Source: Phorcus lineatus (lineage: Eukaryota > Mollusca > Gastropoda > Trochida > Trochidae). From it: a stretch of DNA of 64,000 nt. This document shows, in pieces, positions 42,406 through 54,413 of the stretch. Location of the stretch: assembly GCA_921293015.1 (NCBI GenBank), contig OV121091.1, positions 33,216,839-33,280,838 of the forward strand, written 5' to 3'. The notes below the pieces were generated by a model that searched no databases, was not told where the DNA came from, and saw only the letters and a program-made list of their open reading frames with translations. A program made the translations under genes and the position numbers. Every line of letters starts with the position of its first letter. Within the stretch, counting starts at the first letter, position 1.

Positions 42406-43179
42406 TACTGTAAAATCATAATATTTCGCGGGGTTTAATTTTCGCGCTTTTCGCGCAAAGTCATAATGCGCGAATAATAAAACATCGCGAAATATTATGG
42501 TTATGAACGTGAAGAAAACCAATAACAGCCAAATAATTTGGTTGAAACATTTTATTACTCACAGGAATGTTTGGCTTGTTCATTAATGACGAGTCACTAA
42601 TTAGAGTTCTCACAAGTGTGTACGCCAATATGCACGTTGTTTGTTGTGCAAACACAGTCATCACAATAATCCGGCCTGGCGGAATCCACTTTTGATCGCC
42701 AATATGCGTGTCCTGATGTTTTGATTGCAGTACGCTTGAGCTTCGATTCGGTGCGTATTGCGGTACAGGACCCTCGGTTCAAATATATTTTCGGTTCGGT
42801 ATGATATTTCTTTGAACGAGATCTCGCGGATTCACATCATTCAAACACTATTTTTGGGAGTTAAAGATCAAACTAAATCGTTCCGAATGTTTACTTCCGG
42901 GAAAACTTGGCGACAGGTATCGTTACCACTTCAAAACTTGAAGACGTTTAATGACAATAAATAAAATTTTGATCATTGACTTTTTGAATAAATATTATTG
43001 TTTTCATTGTTAATTACTACTAGTTTCAGTGTAATCTTTGCTGCACGGTGCATGTAGTTTTGCTCACTAAATTTTTTATATTGCTTAGTCGATATGCGCG
43101 AAAATTAAACCCCGCGAATCAGTCATTTTTTACGTTTGCGCGAAAATAACACCCCGCGAAAATAAATGATTTTACAGTA
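42406..43179. mobile_element. 774-bp TA-flanked MITE with ~42-bp terminal inverted repeats
   Basis: The left end is TACTGTAAAATCATAATATT followed by TCGCGGGGTTTAATTTTCGCGC. The right end, reverse-complemented, begins TACTGTAAAATCATTTATTT and has the same TCGCGGGG...TTTTCGCGC block, with about six mismatches in 42. Flanking TA dinucleotides fit a TA-targeting superfamily. The CG-rich termini (repeated TTCGCGC) contrast with the AT-rich host DNA. Several short open frames inside look like chance. Confidence 0.82.
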
Positions 43180-43751
43180 TTCAAAATACACAATGACAGA
43201 AATTCTGCATTAGATCCTAGTAATGTCATGATACACCAATACATCATCAGGTTTCAGTTAGTGATATAATACTGGATACAGTTAAGTACTTCACGATCAA
43301 ATATTTTGTGAATATCGATCCAAATTTAAGTGACATTACTCGTTAAGATAGAACTTCTGTTAATGTTTAATTTGGAAAAATATCAAAATATGAGATTCAT
43401 GAAGGTCTTTTTCTTGTGAACAAATACTGATCAGTCAACTTGCCCGGATCTTTGAAATGTTGTCTTAAGATTACTGAAATGGTAATATGCAAGAATATTG
43501 CACTGACGTATGGTATCGTGACGTTAGCATCATGATACATTTCTGATGAGAGGTAGCTGTATCGTAACATCCCATTTAGATTTTAACTACTACATCCAGG
43601 TAGTCTGTGGAGCCAGCTGGTGAAGTCGACCGTGAGTGCAGGTAGTCAGGTACCCTACCTGTGCTTCTACATGCAGTCTGGACAGGACACAGGATTCTCA
43701 GAGGAAGTGATGCCCAGATGTACCCATCAATATTTCAACACCATGCACAGC

Positions 43752-43989
43752 CTTCTGTATCACTAATACTGTCTGTATCATCTATCTTCTGTATCACTAA
43801 TACTGTCTGTATCATCTATCTTCTGTATCACTAATACTGTCTGTATCATCTATATTCTGTATCACTAATACTGTCTGTATCATCTATCTTCTGTATCACT
43901 AATACTGTCTGTATCATCTATCTTCTGTATCACTAATACTGTCTGTATCATCTATCTTCTGTATCACTAATACTGTCTGTATCATCTAT
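43752..43989. repeat. 34-bp minisatellite, seven near-perfect units
   Basis: The unit begins CTTCTGTATCACTAATACTG and continues TCTGTATCATCTAT. Units start at 43752, 43786, 43820, 43854, 43888, 43922 and 43956. Only one substitution was seen (A for C at 43854), so the array is recently expanded or homogenised. It lies in the presumed intron after exon 4. Confidence 0.95.
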
Positions 43990-44524
43990 CATTACAAGCT
44001 AGGGCTTCCACGGGTACTAGTGTACTCGAGCCTAAGTCAGGTCCGGATGGACTCGAGTCCGTTTTCTCTGACTTGAGGACTCAAAGAGAGGAGATCATTG
44101 TTACTATTGTAACTAAGTTTGAACTGTTAGTCTATGATAAGGAAAGTAAGTATTAAAGCCATTTTACAAGCTTGTTCAAAGTACTTGCAGTATTATTCTC
44201 ACCTTATTCAGAGTATTCAAAGAGATTAAAATTAAATCTCAAACCTCTGAATGTGCCTGATCTAAGTTCCCATTTTTTATATATCATTTAGAAATGTGCT
44301 GTATATTTAGTGGGCAGGGGCGAGAGCGGATTTTCACTTGGTAGCTTTCTCCTTCTGAGACACTTCTATATAATCCCTACCATAGCTCTAATGCTTTTGG
44401 TAATTTTGAAGCTCACTTGTGAAACTTCCTTGCATCTCCCTCTAGATCCATGCATTGTTGGTTAATTTCATTATTTTTGGAATTTCACCAGTAAAAATAT
44501 AATAAAATAAAATATTATTCTTAC

Positions 44525-44635
44525 CGTCATCTGAATGGTCAAACAGTCCTTGTAGGGGCGGACGCCTCTTGACAGGCGACTGGTGGAAGGAGTTAAACTG
44601 AGAGGGATCATACCCACTGTCCAGCTCACTGTCCG
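44525..44635 (-). CDS. MYRIP-like: Exon 4: acidic/serine linker of Slac2-like Rab effector
   Basis: This exon encodes residues 166 (last two bases) to 203 (first base). It is 111 nt long, phase 1 at both ends, so skipping it would keep the frame. The acceptor is TTTGACCTACAG|CG and the donor is GACG|GTAAGA. The peptide is SDSELDSGYDPSQFNSF, then HQSPVKRRPPLQGLFDHSDD. It is low in hydrophobic residues apart from a short GLF, has a basic-proline patch (VKRRPPL), and is probably disordered. No domain is recognised here. The assignment rests on exact phase fit, exon-like GC content and position. Reading through the donor would reach a stop (TAG) about 20 codons into the intron, so the gene needs further exons to the left. 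Confidence 0.78.
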
Positions 44636-45866
44636 CTGTAGGTCAAATCAAACAAATATCTACATAAAAGTACATTTCGTGGTCAAAAGAAGCATTGTGT
44701 ATAAACATGCATAAAATTGTCATTTGAAAGTCATTTAAAAAGGTGAAAACTTTCTTGTGGGATAAATCGTAATTTCATGCAGATTATTAATTTTAGAAAC
44801 ATTGAAATGACTATCCAAAGTATGTATGTAATATCTACAAAAGAAGAACATTTCATATCTTTAAGTTCAAAACATTGATAGGAAAAATCCTTGAAAGTTT
44901 GCAGATTCAAATAATTAATGCAACAACCTTGTTTCTGATCTATCTGATCTATCCCTTATACACCTATACAGCAATGTTGTATTTGTGATTGATGATTACA
45001 TTCCAATCATGAAATTTAGATTGATGCATAGAACACAATAATCTAATGACATTACATTTGATTACTGAAAAAAAATTGACAATTGGAAACTTTTATTTTA
45101 ACCATTTTATCATTTATAGTGTCATTTTATGAGGGAAGAAACAACTTTGAAGGCACAGATAGATGGAGAAAGGGAGATAACCTTGTAATATTTACAATCA
45201 GTTGAAGCCATACAATCTCTTACAAGTATATAAATACCATGAAATTAAACACTAAAACAGGCTGTTGCTGGCTGTAATGCAAATTCATGCATATTTTTAT
45301 AATCAATTAAATGCATCTTGTTATAATTGTATTATTTATAACTGATATCTCAATGTTGATTATTAATCACTGATTATTATTCATGTATTTATACCCTACT
45401 TGCTTGTTTTGAAGATCAGAGATTTCATTGATCTGATTCATTTTTTCTTTTAAAAATGAATGTAAAGCAGTGTTAGAGAATTGTCAAATCTTTAGCCACA
45501 AAAAGAAAACTTAAATGATTTAACTAGAATGTATTTTATGTATACATTGATTATTTAATTACAAATAAGGAAAATATATCTCATGAATTTTTAATCCCCT
45601 ACAAAAATTTCCTCCTCATTTAACATGAAACTCTATAAAGTAAGTGAATCTTATAAATAATTTCCACAAATGATTAGTATATATCAAACAGACATTGCGC
45701 CCTTTAAACAGGTCAATACAAAATATTTATTTCCCACAAAAATTCTCAGATTCAATACTGAATATTCTTCTTCCAAATCATGAAAATTCTTCTTGTAACA
45801 TTAGCAACATAGGGAAGCAAGTAGTTCTTTAAGTTAAAGCAAGCATTTCATAGATGAAGTGATAGG

Positions 45867-46013
45867 TTTTTCTACCGTAACCTTTGTATTCTCTTTAATC
45901 TTTTTAATATAATTATTTAATTATTTGATTTTTAGAATATTTTTCTACCGTAACCTTTGTATTCTTTTTAATCTTTTTAATATAATTATTTAATTATTTG
46001 ATTTTTAAAATAT
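45867..46013. repeat. 73-bp tandem duplication in intron 3
   Basis: TTTCTACCGTAACCTTTGTA occurs at 45869 and 45942, and the whole 73-bp unit is repeated with only a couple of differences. A recent event. Confidence 0.9.
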
Positions 46014-47206
46014 TCTTGCTTCAAATCTGGAAACAGTAAAGAGAGCAGTACAATTATTTTATGAAATCATAATCACTTTGAAAATTAATGTGGAAAGTTT
46101 TATACTCCAAATGTCAGTAAAAAAAAATTAATAATACTGTAAAATAATATCAAAATATAAAATTTAAAAAAATCGTAAAATATTTTAATCTAATTATCTT
46201 TTAGAGCACTATCTTTAATTTTTACATGTATATTTGTTATAATAAACATCATCATAAACATCTTCAAATGAGACAATAGCATATAACAGACCAAATTCTT
46301 TCACATGAGTTTAAATGTCATCTTAACTGTTACATGATTCCATCAGATATTTGTATCTTTATTAACATGATTATACATCCGGGCAGTCAGTTACTAAAAT
46401 TCATTAATCAGTCCATTTAAAACTTATCAACAAATTCACAACAAATGTCAATTTATTTCTTGCCCCCTCTTTAGTTGAATAATCATGTCAATATATAAAC
46501 ATTTTGTCATCATTCTCTTGGAGAAGGGGCAGGAAGTAGCCCAGAAATTGTTGGCATCATAAAATAAAAAAGTTGTTATTCATAAGGTTTTTCTTGTATT
46601 ACATCACTTACTTAAATTCTAAATGACTTTGAAGACATTAAAAAGAACAATAATTAGTCATTGATGCAACTATATTGATGTATCTGCTTTGAAATACTGA
46701 CATAAGCATTTCCTGTTCATATTGAATGGTTGTTGATATCATTAATGCCAATGGTTGTCAATATCTGACAATAGGTTTGGTGGGTGTTACTACATTCCTT
46801 TGAAGCATTGATCGAACTTACAAATATTGTGAATACAACACAAGAAACTGGCTGATTTAAAGTTGAGAACAATTACTTCTGACTTTGCCCCAGCGACAGA
46901 TGTATATTTAAAAGGTAACGCCACAAACACTAATGAAACAGAGAACATTGACGAAGACATTATCTCCACCAAAACCAGTATCATTGATTAAACATACCAG
47001 CATCTTTTGTTCTGAATAAGTTTTTTTTCTATATTTAGGTAAAGTATTACGATTAATATCAATTTGATATAAGTATGAATGTCTTTCAATTCATTTAAAA
47101 GATCACCTTTGATGATCTAGAGAAATTTATCTTTTATTATTTTAAGTGAACATTAATTATATTTTTATCATATGCATATCTAGTTCGATCCTATGAGTAC
47201 ATTATG

Positions 47207-47475
47207 TAGGAGGTGAGGTGAGGTGAGGTGAGATGATATGGGGTTTTAAAGCCACTCTCAAGAGTATTTCACTTATATTGCAGCCGCTAGTAATAATGCA
47301 GAGAGAAAGCACGCAACACCATTGTGGCAGTGAAACCTGCCAGCATTGGCTGGAACTAGCGAACCATGGGTGGTACTGCACTGAAATTCAGTGTACCATA
47401 GCACCCAAACCTGACTGTGTGTACAAGTCCTTAATCCGAAGCCGAACGCACTAGCCACTGCGCTTTCTCTCCCCA
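47207..47475 (+). repeat. SINE-like relic preceded by (GAGGT)n, in intron 3
   Basis: A (GAGGT)n run (47210-47230) leads into GGGGTTTTAAAGCCACTCTC and AGTATTTCACTTATATTGCA. The segment ends with GAACGCACTAGCCACTGCGC. This composition is typical of tRNA-related short repeats reported widely in molluscs and other marine animals. Two overlapping open frames of 73-74 codons in it are not taken as genes. Confidence 0.5.
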
Positions 47476-47759
47476 TGTTATGTAGGAAAACATTCATATA
47501 TTCATTGTGTTTGTTTTAATAGATTAAAACTGTTCATATTTCAACCAAATGGTTCACAGTATCACCTGAAGTGTTTCAGAAACAGTTAAATCATTCTTCA
47601 TTTCTTTACAAACCAAGTATATAAGAGGTGCAAAAGCATTTACATATTAATAACATCACATAGAAATAAAAATGTTCTTAAAGTTTAGAAATGAATAGAT
47701 CAACATCACTGTGGAATAGTCTTGAAGAGAATCAGATTGCTGGATAAGTGGGATATCCT

Positions 47760-48590
47760 TATGAACAATAAAGAAAGTAAACAAAGTATAAGTATAAAGT
47801 GTAACAAGATGGCAATGAAGACAATTCAGAAAGCCATCCAAGAATAAAAGAATGCAAGGATTCCAAGAAGCTTTCAATTCCTACATTCCAAATCACAAAA
47901 TAAAACAACAAGATTCTTAGAAGCAAAGAGCACCAGGATTTCAATCGGCAAAGACCCCTTAGCCTAAATAACAGAACTACCTAAAAAAGTTAAGAACTCC
48001 AAGATGTCAAAGGCTAAAAGAGCTCAACAGACTTAAAGAGCCAACATATTGAACAAAATAACTCCAAGAATAAACTCTGACCCTTAACAGACTTAAGTAA
48101 GGAACTCTTAGAAGCTTAGAATAGACCTAAGAAATATTAAAAAAGGAAATATCTCTTAAAACTCTAAAATTCCAAGATAACTACAATTCCAAGACCACAA
48201 GGACCATATCAAAGAAGTTCAAATAACTACAAGACCACAAGAACAACCTCTAAGAATTCCAAATAGCTTCTAAGAGGATCCATGGAACAACCACATGAAC
48301 AACCTTCAGGAAGGTCCCCAAAAAATTACTAGCAAGAAAGAAAATAAGAGACTCCAAGAAAATCGAAGAAAGAGAAAACTCCAAGATCAAACAAACACAC
48401 TCCAAGAAGATAAGAAGGAAATTATTTAAAGGTCTCATAATGAGAATCTACAAAGATCCAGAAGAAAACAACCTCCAAACCGAAGAACAGCCACTGAGAA
48501 GACCCAGAAAGCAAAGAATTCCAAGACTCCACGAATAGACCTCAAGAACTGAAGAACATCTGGCACCAAGACACTCATCATGCAAGACGA
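47760..48590. other. T-poor, A/C/G-rich strand-asymmetric tract at the start of intron 3
   Basis: The plus strand is strikingly poor in T and repeats phrases such as CTCCAAGAA, TTCCAAGAC and ACCACAAG. In the gene's transcript it would read as a long U/C-rich stretch with UCUUGGAG-like motifs, directly after the exon 3 donor. Open frames seen on the minus strand are a by-product of the skewed composition. Confidence 0.6.
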
Positions 48591-48619
48591 CACTGAGGCC
48601 AAACATCAAAGCAACTTAC

Positions 48620-48783
48620 AGTCATTGGCGGGTACACTACTGGGGGCCTGGAACAATGAAGACTTACACTGGCTCCCACTCTTGCGCTTGTACAGAGAGC
48701 GGACAACCTTGGCGCTACCAAACCTCTTGAAGCGCTGGCTCACGTTACAGTAGAACCACTCACATGACTGCAGCTTGTAGTCT
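48620..48783 (-). CDS. MYRIP-like: Exon 3: second Slp-homology helix with RFKRFGSAKV motif
   Basis: This exon encodes residues 111 (last base) to 166 (first base). The acceptor is TTTGATTCCAG|A and the donor is GACT|GTAAGT (phase 1). It reads DYKLQSCEWFYCNVSQ, then RFKRFGSAKVVRSLYKRK, then a polar linker (SGSQCKSSLFQAP). The EWFY segment after the zinc finger is the conserved Rab27-contacting site that corresponds to the SGEWFF/SLEWYY motif of relatives. RFKRFGSAKV is characteristic of MyRIP and melanophilin, and is the best single argument for the Slac2 branch. Immediately downstream in the transcript, intron 3 begins with a pyrimidine-rich tract of about 0.8 kb. Confidence 0.88.
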
Positions 48784-50347
48784 CTGGAATCAAATAGACA
48801 TTTAACAACAAATGTAGTGATTTACATCCCAATTGATTAAACAAAACAATAATATAAAGATGAAGATTAGATTAACAGCAATCTTGTTAAAGTACAAAAC
48901 TAACACCTTTTTTTATTGTTTATTGAATATGGTAACCAGATATCAAATGTTAATGTAAAATGCATAAAGTATGCATGAATTCAAAGGCCTTTTTTTATGC
49001 AAACAACAAATCAATGGGTGATCAGAAAGGTTTGATGACTAACAAATATTCTCTAAAATAAGATTCAATAGAAAAGAAATCCAAATTAACCACACTTTAT
49101 TCCATATATGTAATGAATATAAGATATGTTATGTGTCTCTGATAACTCAAGATAAAGGAATTGAGATTTTATTTATAGAGATTTTCCTTCATCAAATTAT
49201 TTGTAATCAGTTGGATCAATTGAATCATAAAAAAACATTATTATGTGAATATTGTAACAAAATTATCCTTTCAGAAAAGTTTTCCATGAACATGTACTCT
49301 GAATAGAAGCCACCTGCCATCTCAAATTACTAGAAGAAAAAGAAGTATATTTCATAAATCTATGGTTTTTAAGATAAATTTGAAATTTACCTAAAAAAAT
49401 TTAACAACTAACAGAGTGTTGGCAGAATGATAAGGATATTTCTTAACATAGCTTTTATAAATTCTTAACATTCTTATTCAGGGTGTAATGACTTTTTCAA
49501 GAATTTCATGATTTGAAATGTAAAATTTGAAATCATTTGGAAGGGAATCAATAGTGGGGATAAGAAAGCCTTAAGGTTCATCAGTTCTGGAGGAGAAGTA
49601 AAAACTGCTGAATGGCAAATGCCATCTTTTTATCTGGTTTGATTATCTTCATGACCCAAAAATTATTTTCTCTCTCTGACAAGAAGATCATTACAATATG
49701 CAGCTAAAAAAACACGAATAAAATAGTTACTGAACTATCATATCATGATTGAGATATGCATAGGTTAAAATCTGCACATGATGAAACTGTCAATACCTTA
49801 ATTATACTTGTCACAAGAGTTAAATCTTTCTGCCTTTTTCATGAAGAAAATCACAGAAACATGTTTAAACAAGTAAGCAAGAGAGTTATTGCTGTAGCAA
49901 TATTTCAACCTTTAGTAACGTACATGATAACAATGCATTTAGAGGATATTTATCTTTTCTTGGCAAATACTATGTTTATCTCAATTATTGAGGTAGAAAA
50001 TTTATATCATAAAAAATGGTGTAGAAAAAAATTATTATATTAGAATTTTCTGCCTTACACAATAACATAAAAATGGTATCTGTTAAAAAAAGGCAAATTT
50101 TCTATCAAATATTTACATTTTCATCATAACTAGCTTGTATTGACTTTCGGTCAACCTTGGCATCTACATGCTTCCATGAATGTGTCATTATGTCAGAGCA
50201 TTGTTTAATGACATCAATACATGGTTGCTATTTGTGACCAGAAACTCATAACACATTCTCCTGCTATTTTACGAGTGACTGATAACATGTTTCATTTTCA
50301 TTGATAGATCCCGGTACTTTACATATATGATAAATGTTCAAACCCAC
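48784..50347 (-). other. Intron 2 of the Slac2-like gene
   Basis: AT-rich intron between the zinc-finger exon and the EWFY exon. It begins GTGGGT and ends TTGATTCCAG. A 95-codon plus-strand open stretch (49756-50043) shows no recognisable domain and has AT-rich codons; it is treated as chance. Nothing else was seen. Confidence 0.8.
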
Positions 50348-50569
50348 CTTTCTTTCACGCACTGGTAGCAGGTATAGCCCTTGTGTTTGTCTTCGTACTG
50401 ACTGCAAGATTTGCACACATTGAACTCACAATGAATACACTTCTGTTTACGGTTGAAGATGTATCCGAATGTCCGACAACATCGAATACAGCAGTTCTGG
50501 TTGAACTCTAGTTGCTTGGCAAGTATTCCAGTTTTGTCCTCCTCTTTCCGAACATCTGTCTCAATTTTA
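50348..50569 (-). CDS. MYRIP-like: Exon 2: end of Rab-binding helix and FYVE-like zinc finger
   Basis: This exon encodes residues 37 (last base) to 111 (first two bases). The acceptor is a good pyrimidine tract ending TTTTTCAG|T, and the donor is AAAG|GTGGGT. Residues 38-62 finish the first helix (SKIETDVRKEEDK...LEFNQN). Residues 63-107 form a cross-brace zinc finger with spacing C-x2-C-x13-C-x2-C-x4-C-x2-C-x11-C-x2-C (CIRC, CIHC, CKSC, CYQC), which fits two zinc ions as in rabphilin, Slp and Slac2 effectors. The finger lacks the lipid-binding basic motif of true FYVE domains, so a structural role in the Rab27 interface is expected rather than PI3P binding. The open frame runs past the exon at both ends, but the splice sites give the family-consistent protein. 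Confidence 0.88.
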
Positions 50570-52432
50570 CTGAAAAATAGAAATGTTTTCATGAAAATGT
50601 AATTCTTGTTTGACCATTTATCTCCAAACTTGTGAAGTGACATTCATACGAATTGCAGAACTCTTAACCCGGCCATTGGATAAAAGGTATGGCTAAGGGA
50701 AAATATGACCTTGCATAATCTTTTTAAATTTTATGTATAAAAATTTGTTGATCTGGAAGATATATTAATAATAATGTTATTGTCATCAGTTTGCTTGACA
50801 GAGACATCAAAATCTGTGTCAAATTATTGAAATAAAAAGTTGCTGGAGATAAAAACCATTTTCTCCATGTGAGAACCTGGGGAGGGAAATGCTTATCATA
50901 CAAATGTACAAGAGAACAAGTAATTATATATCAAATATCATCATCAAAAAGAATAAAAAATTTAACGCTTGAATGACTTTTGATGTAATAATAACGCTGT
51001 TTAAATACCACAATATTGATTGGCACTCTATCTGCTAAAAGAAAACCAAAAAAATATGTACTCTGTCATTTTTGTTTGAGATAAATCAATTGAGTAGCTG
51101 ATACACATCAACCACACTTAAAAAATAAAATGAGAGGTATGAGCAAACAGTACCAAAATAGCTTTTTGAAACATAGTTCAAAATGAAAAGTTTTACCATC
51201 TAAGAAGTGGTAACCACTGTTTTGGGTGAGGAAAAACAAACATTTTAGCATTGATTGCATGAATGGTCTCTCTTACACCTGGACCTGACAGAAATGAGTT
51301 GAGTTCATACTAACAGGACAGGATATTATGTAATGTCAACACAATCATCAGTCAAGCAGTCAGACTAGCAGGTCAACTTTTCATTGTTGCAGAGTCCACT
51401 ATGGCTTGTGTCCACAATAGCAATGTTACCTGAAGTAGAGTCTGTACAGTGACCACTAAGTTGTGGGGTAGGGGATTATAATTGGGATAGCTGCCTTGCT
51501 ACACATTGATGAGTCTCTACTGTAACTCTTACGTCTACCAAGCAACCTTAATTTGTAATAGCTGTTAATTTTGTCTTCTATTTGATGTCGTCTGAATCTT
51601 CAGATCAAAAAGAGAAATTCAAAGACGTTATCAGTAAATGTTACTAAATATACGATCTCTCAAGAGATAACAATTCAACTTCCAAACCAGTTTTTTCTAA
51701 GACAAATGATACAAACCAATAAATCATCTTTTTGTTTTTGCTATAAAATCATTCAGTTCCAATATTGAGGGGACAATGACTCCGCACATATTGACTTGAA
51801 ATTCAAAACATTATACTCATCATTCAGATATGTAACCCTTTACAAGAAAATCTATGAATAGTCAAAGAATTCTCCAAATGTGATAAAAAATATGTGAAAA
51901 CTATACACTAACAATTGGCACAAATTATATTTCTTACTTAGTTCATAAAATCAAAATTGTATGAAAACCTGAAAAAATATTCCATCTTTCTTTTCATTAA
52001 AGTCAGAACTACATTGCCATTTGCACATGGTAAATAAGTAATAAACTTGGAGAGGGATGATAAAAGAGATATTCCCTGACCTGTTATTCTAATATAACAA
52101 TCAATTTGTTAAAGTTGTAATTCTACAAGTACGCCTATCATTTAACCCAAGCTAAACAAGAACTCAGTAATTCTTCTAACAAGGAATGTTTTTTTATTAT
52201 GATTGAGTAGGTGAAATATGCTTCACTAAAATCATAATTTTTTGTATTCAATCCTTAAATAAAAATTATGTCTAAATTTGGATGAATGTTGAAATAGACT
52301 ATAGAATATCTCAAACTGTGAATAATTCAATAATGACAGATAATGGAATATACATACATTCACAACATAAACTACTGCAAGCTGACAGACTGACAGGGAA
52401 ATAGTATTTTCATAATGTATTACAGGCATAAT

Positions 52433-52433
<1 letters not shown>

Positions 52434-52471
<38 letters not shown>
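52434..52471. repeat. (AT)n microsatellite
   Basis: About 37 uninterrupted bases of alternating AT in intron 1. It creates a spurious open frame on the minus strand with YIYIYI repeats. Confidence 0.95.
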
Positions 52472-52473
<2 letters not shown>

Positions 52474-53558
52474 TGGTTTTTTTTAAATAATGTAAACTTA
52501 TTGTCATATAATAAGAGTGTTTTATAATTGGTATATGTTATGCATAGATACTTTCATCTCGTGAAGAGATGAAACTGTAGTGAAATGTACAAATTTGATC
52601 ACAATCAATGAATTTACTATCAAAATGGTGGGTTATTTTAAAATTCTGTACACAAACAAAATATTTCCAAAAGTGAATTTACTGTAATCTGACAAAATAA
52701 CAAATTTTTTAAACAGGGATGATTCAGTATCATTTTCATAAAATTGAATTTGTACACCCCATGTTTAACTGTGTAAACAAATTAACGATGTAGAGGAAAT
52801 GAACCATAAACTACAGCAAACATATATTCATGTGTATATATCAGGGAGATTAGAAATGCCAGATCTAGAGTACTAAATGAAGTAACCCATTTCTGTTGAA
52901 GACAACATCAAATATTGTATTCAACACAATAAGCGTCCTCTCCCCCTAAACACATTTCTAACACATAATAGGCACCCTTTCTCATAACTTTCCCTGTGGG
53001 ATAAAGCTAGGCAGCTGTATTGAAAACATGAGTTACCATTAGTCAAGGAGTTGCATTCAAAGTATTTTCTTGCATCTCGACTGTCTATTTTTTCTTTTTA
53101 TGTTGGCAAGCCAAAACTTTAAATGCAAAACAATTTTAAACATATTCTGTTGGCGTAATTTTTATTTTGTATAATCATAAGAAATAAATAGAAAGCTATT
53201 TAAATTTTTCTAAGTGCCAATGGCTCTTGATAGGACAAACACGGTAGCAACAGCTCTCATTGAGTTTCATAATAGGGTTAAGTGTATCACAGTGGGGTTA
53301 ATTGACTAAATGAATTACATTCGCCCTTGATGTGAAATTGACATGTCCAGCTGTTGTTGTGATGATCTGAGGCATGGAATGCAGACCGATGTCGTCAGTT
53401 TCGTCTCAGTGAGGCGTCACATTAAGTGGCAGTATAACATTAAAGGAACAGTTTATCTTGTGTAAAATGATTCTCTGTGGTATTCCCATTTGTAAATTCT
53501 TGCTATTTGTTTATGATATAAACACAGTTTGTTTGAAACTAATTCCTACAATATTATT

Positions 53559-53877
53559 TGGTTAAACATACAAAGAACACTACGATCTTCACAACAGCTG
53601 ATTTTAATGATTCCCAGTTATAATTTGAAATCCTTTGGAGCAAGATCATATTCATTTGCTGCTGCCTCTCTTTGGAACTTCCTGCCTACAGACTTAAAAT
53701 CATCTCCATCTCTCACTTCCTTCAAAGCACGCCTTAAGATCCACCTTTTCCTTAGATACAAATAACTTTCTGCCAGCTTCTTTGTATATAGTTTTATGGG
53801 TGCTCAGGGAGCGCTTTGAGCATGGCTGTATGTTGTGGAGCTAGCGCTATATAAATATCCTACTACTACTACTATTA
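53559..53877 (+). mobile_element. 5'-truncated LINE (CR1/L2-like): ORF2 C-terminus, 3' UTR and (CTA)n tail
   Basis: From about 53574 to the stop at 53765, the plus strand encodes RTLRSSQQLILMIPSYNLKS, GARSYSFAAASLWNFLPTDL, then SFKARLKIHLF. The SFAAA.LWN.LP...SL.SFK..LK..LF pattern is the hallmark C-terminal tail of ORF2 proteins of CR1/L2-type non-LTR retrotransposons. The short 3' UTR ends AGCGCTATATAAATATC followed by (CTA)n, a microsatellite tail common in these LINEs. The reverse transcriptase itself is missing, so this is a dead 5'-truncated copy. It lies opposite to the host gene in intron 1. Confidence 0.82.
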
Positions 53878-54413
53878 AACATAAAACTTTTAAATACATG
53901 AAATATTAGTAAGTTTTGTCTCAGTGAGGTGTCACATCAAAGTGACAGTACATCTTTTGTAAAATAGTTTGTATGCGATATTACCATTCCCAAATATTTG
54001 TTATTTTGTAAAACATAAACATACTGCTTGGAATGTTATTTTGATGAACATTAAAGGAATAAATGCAAATTAAGAATATCTTCTTCATCTTTCTAATGTG
54101 CAATTTGCAACATATCAGAAGTGAATATGTTTGATATGGATAGATATTTTATACTGAACAAGCAGACAGAGTCAGCCATATCCTCCAACATGTGGCAAAA
54201 GTCTGAAATATATATTTTAACAATAGTTATGAAGCTCCATTACATTCTTAAAAATTAATATTCTTAGTTAAAAACATTCCAAAGCAGATCATTGGTAAAA
54301 CAGTTATCCTTGAGAAGTTGATTTTTTTAGGAACCTTAGTTTCCTTATGGTTTAAAAGTTCAACCTTGGAAACAGTATTTTAACTTGTGTTTCCATAGAA
54401 ACAAACAAGAAAA

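Larger units (their letters stand above)
44636..48619 (-). other. Intron 3 of the Slac2-like gene
   Basis: Begins GTAAGT and ends GACCTACAG. It contains the T-poor, A/C/G-rich tract at 47760-48590, a SINE-like repeat at 47207-47475 and a 73-bp tandem duplication at 45867-46013. The rest is AT-rich without recognisable features. Confidence 0.78.

Noticed and set aside
48250..48438. Minus-strand membrane-like open frame (LLLIFLE...)
   Set aside because: The hydrophobic codons result from the T-rich complement of the skewed tract in intron 3.
52434..52507. Minus-strand protein with YIYIYI repeats
   Set aside because: It is the translation of the (AT)n microsatellite.
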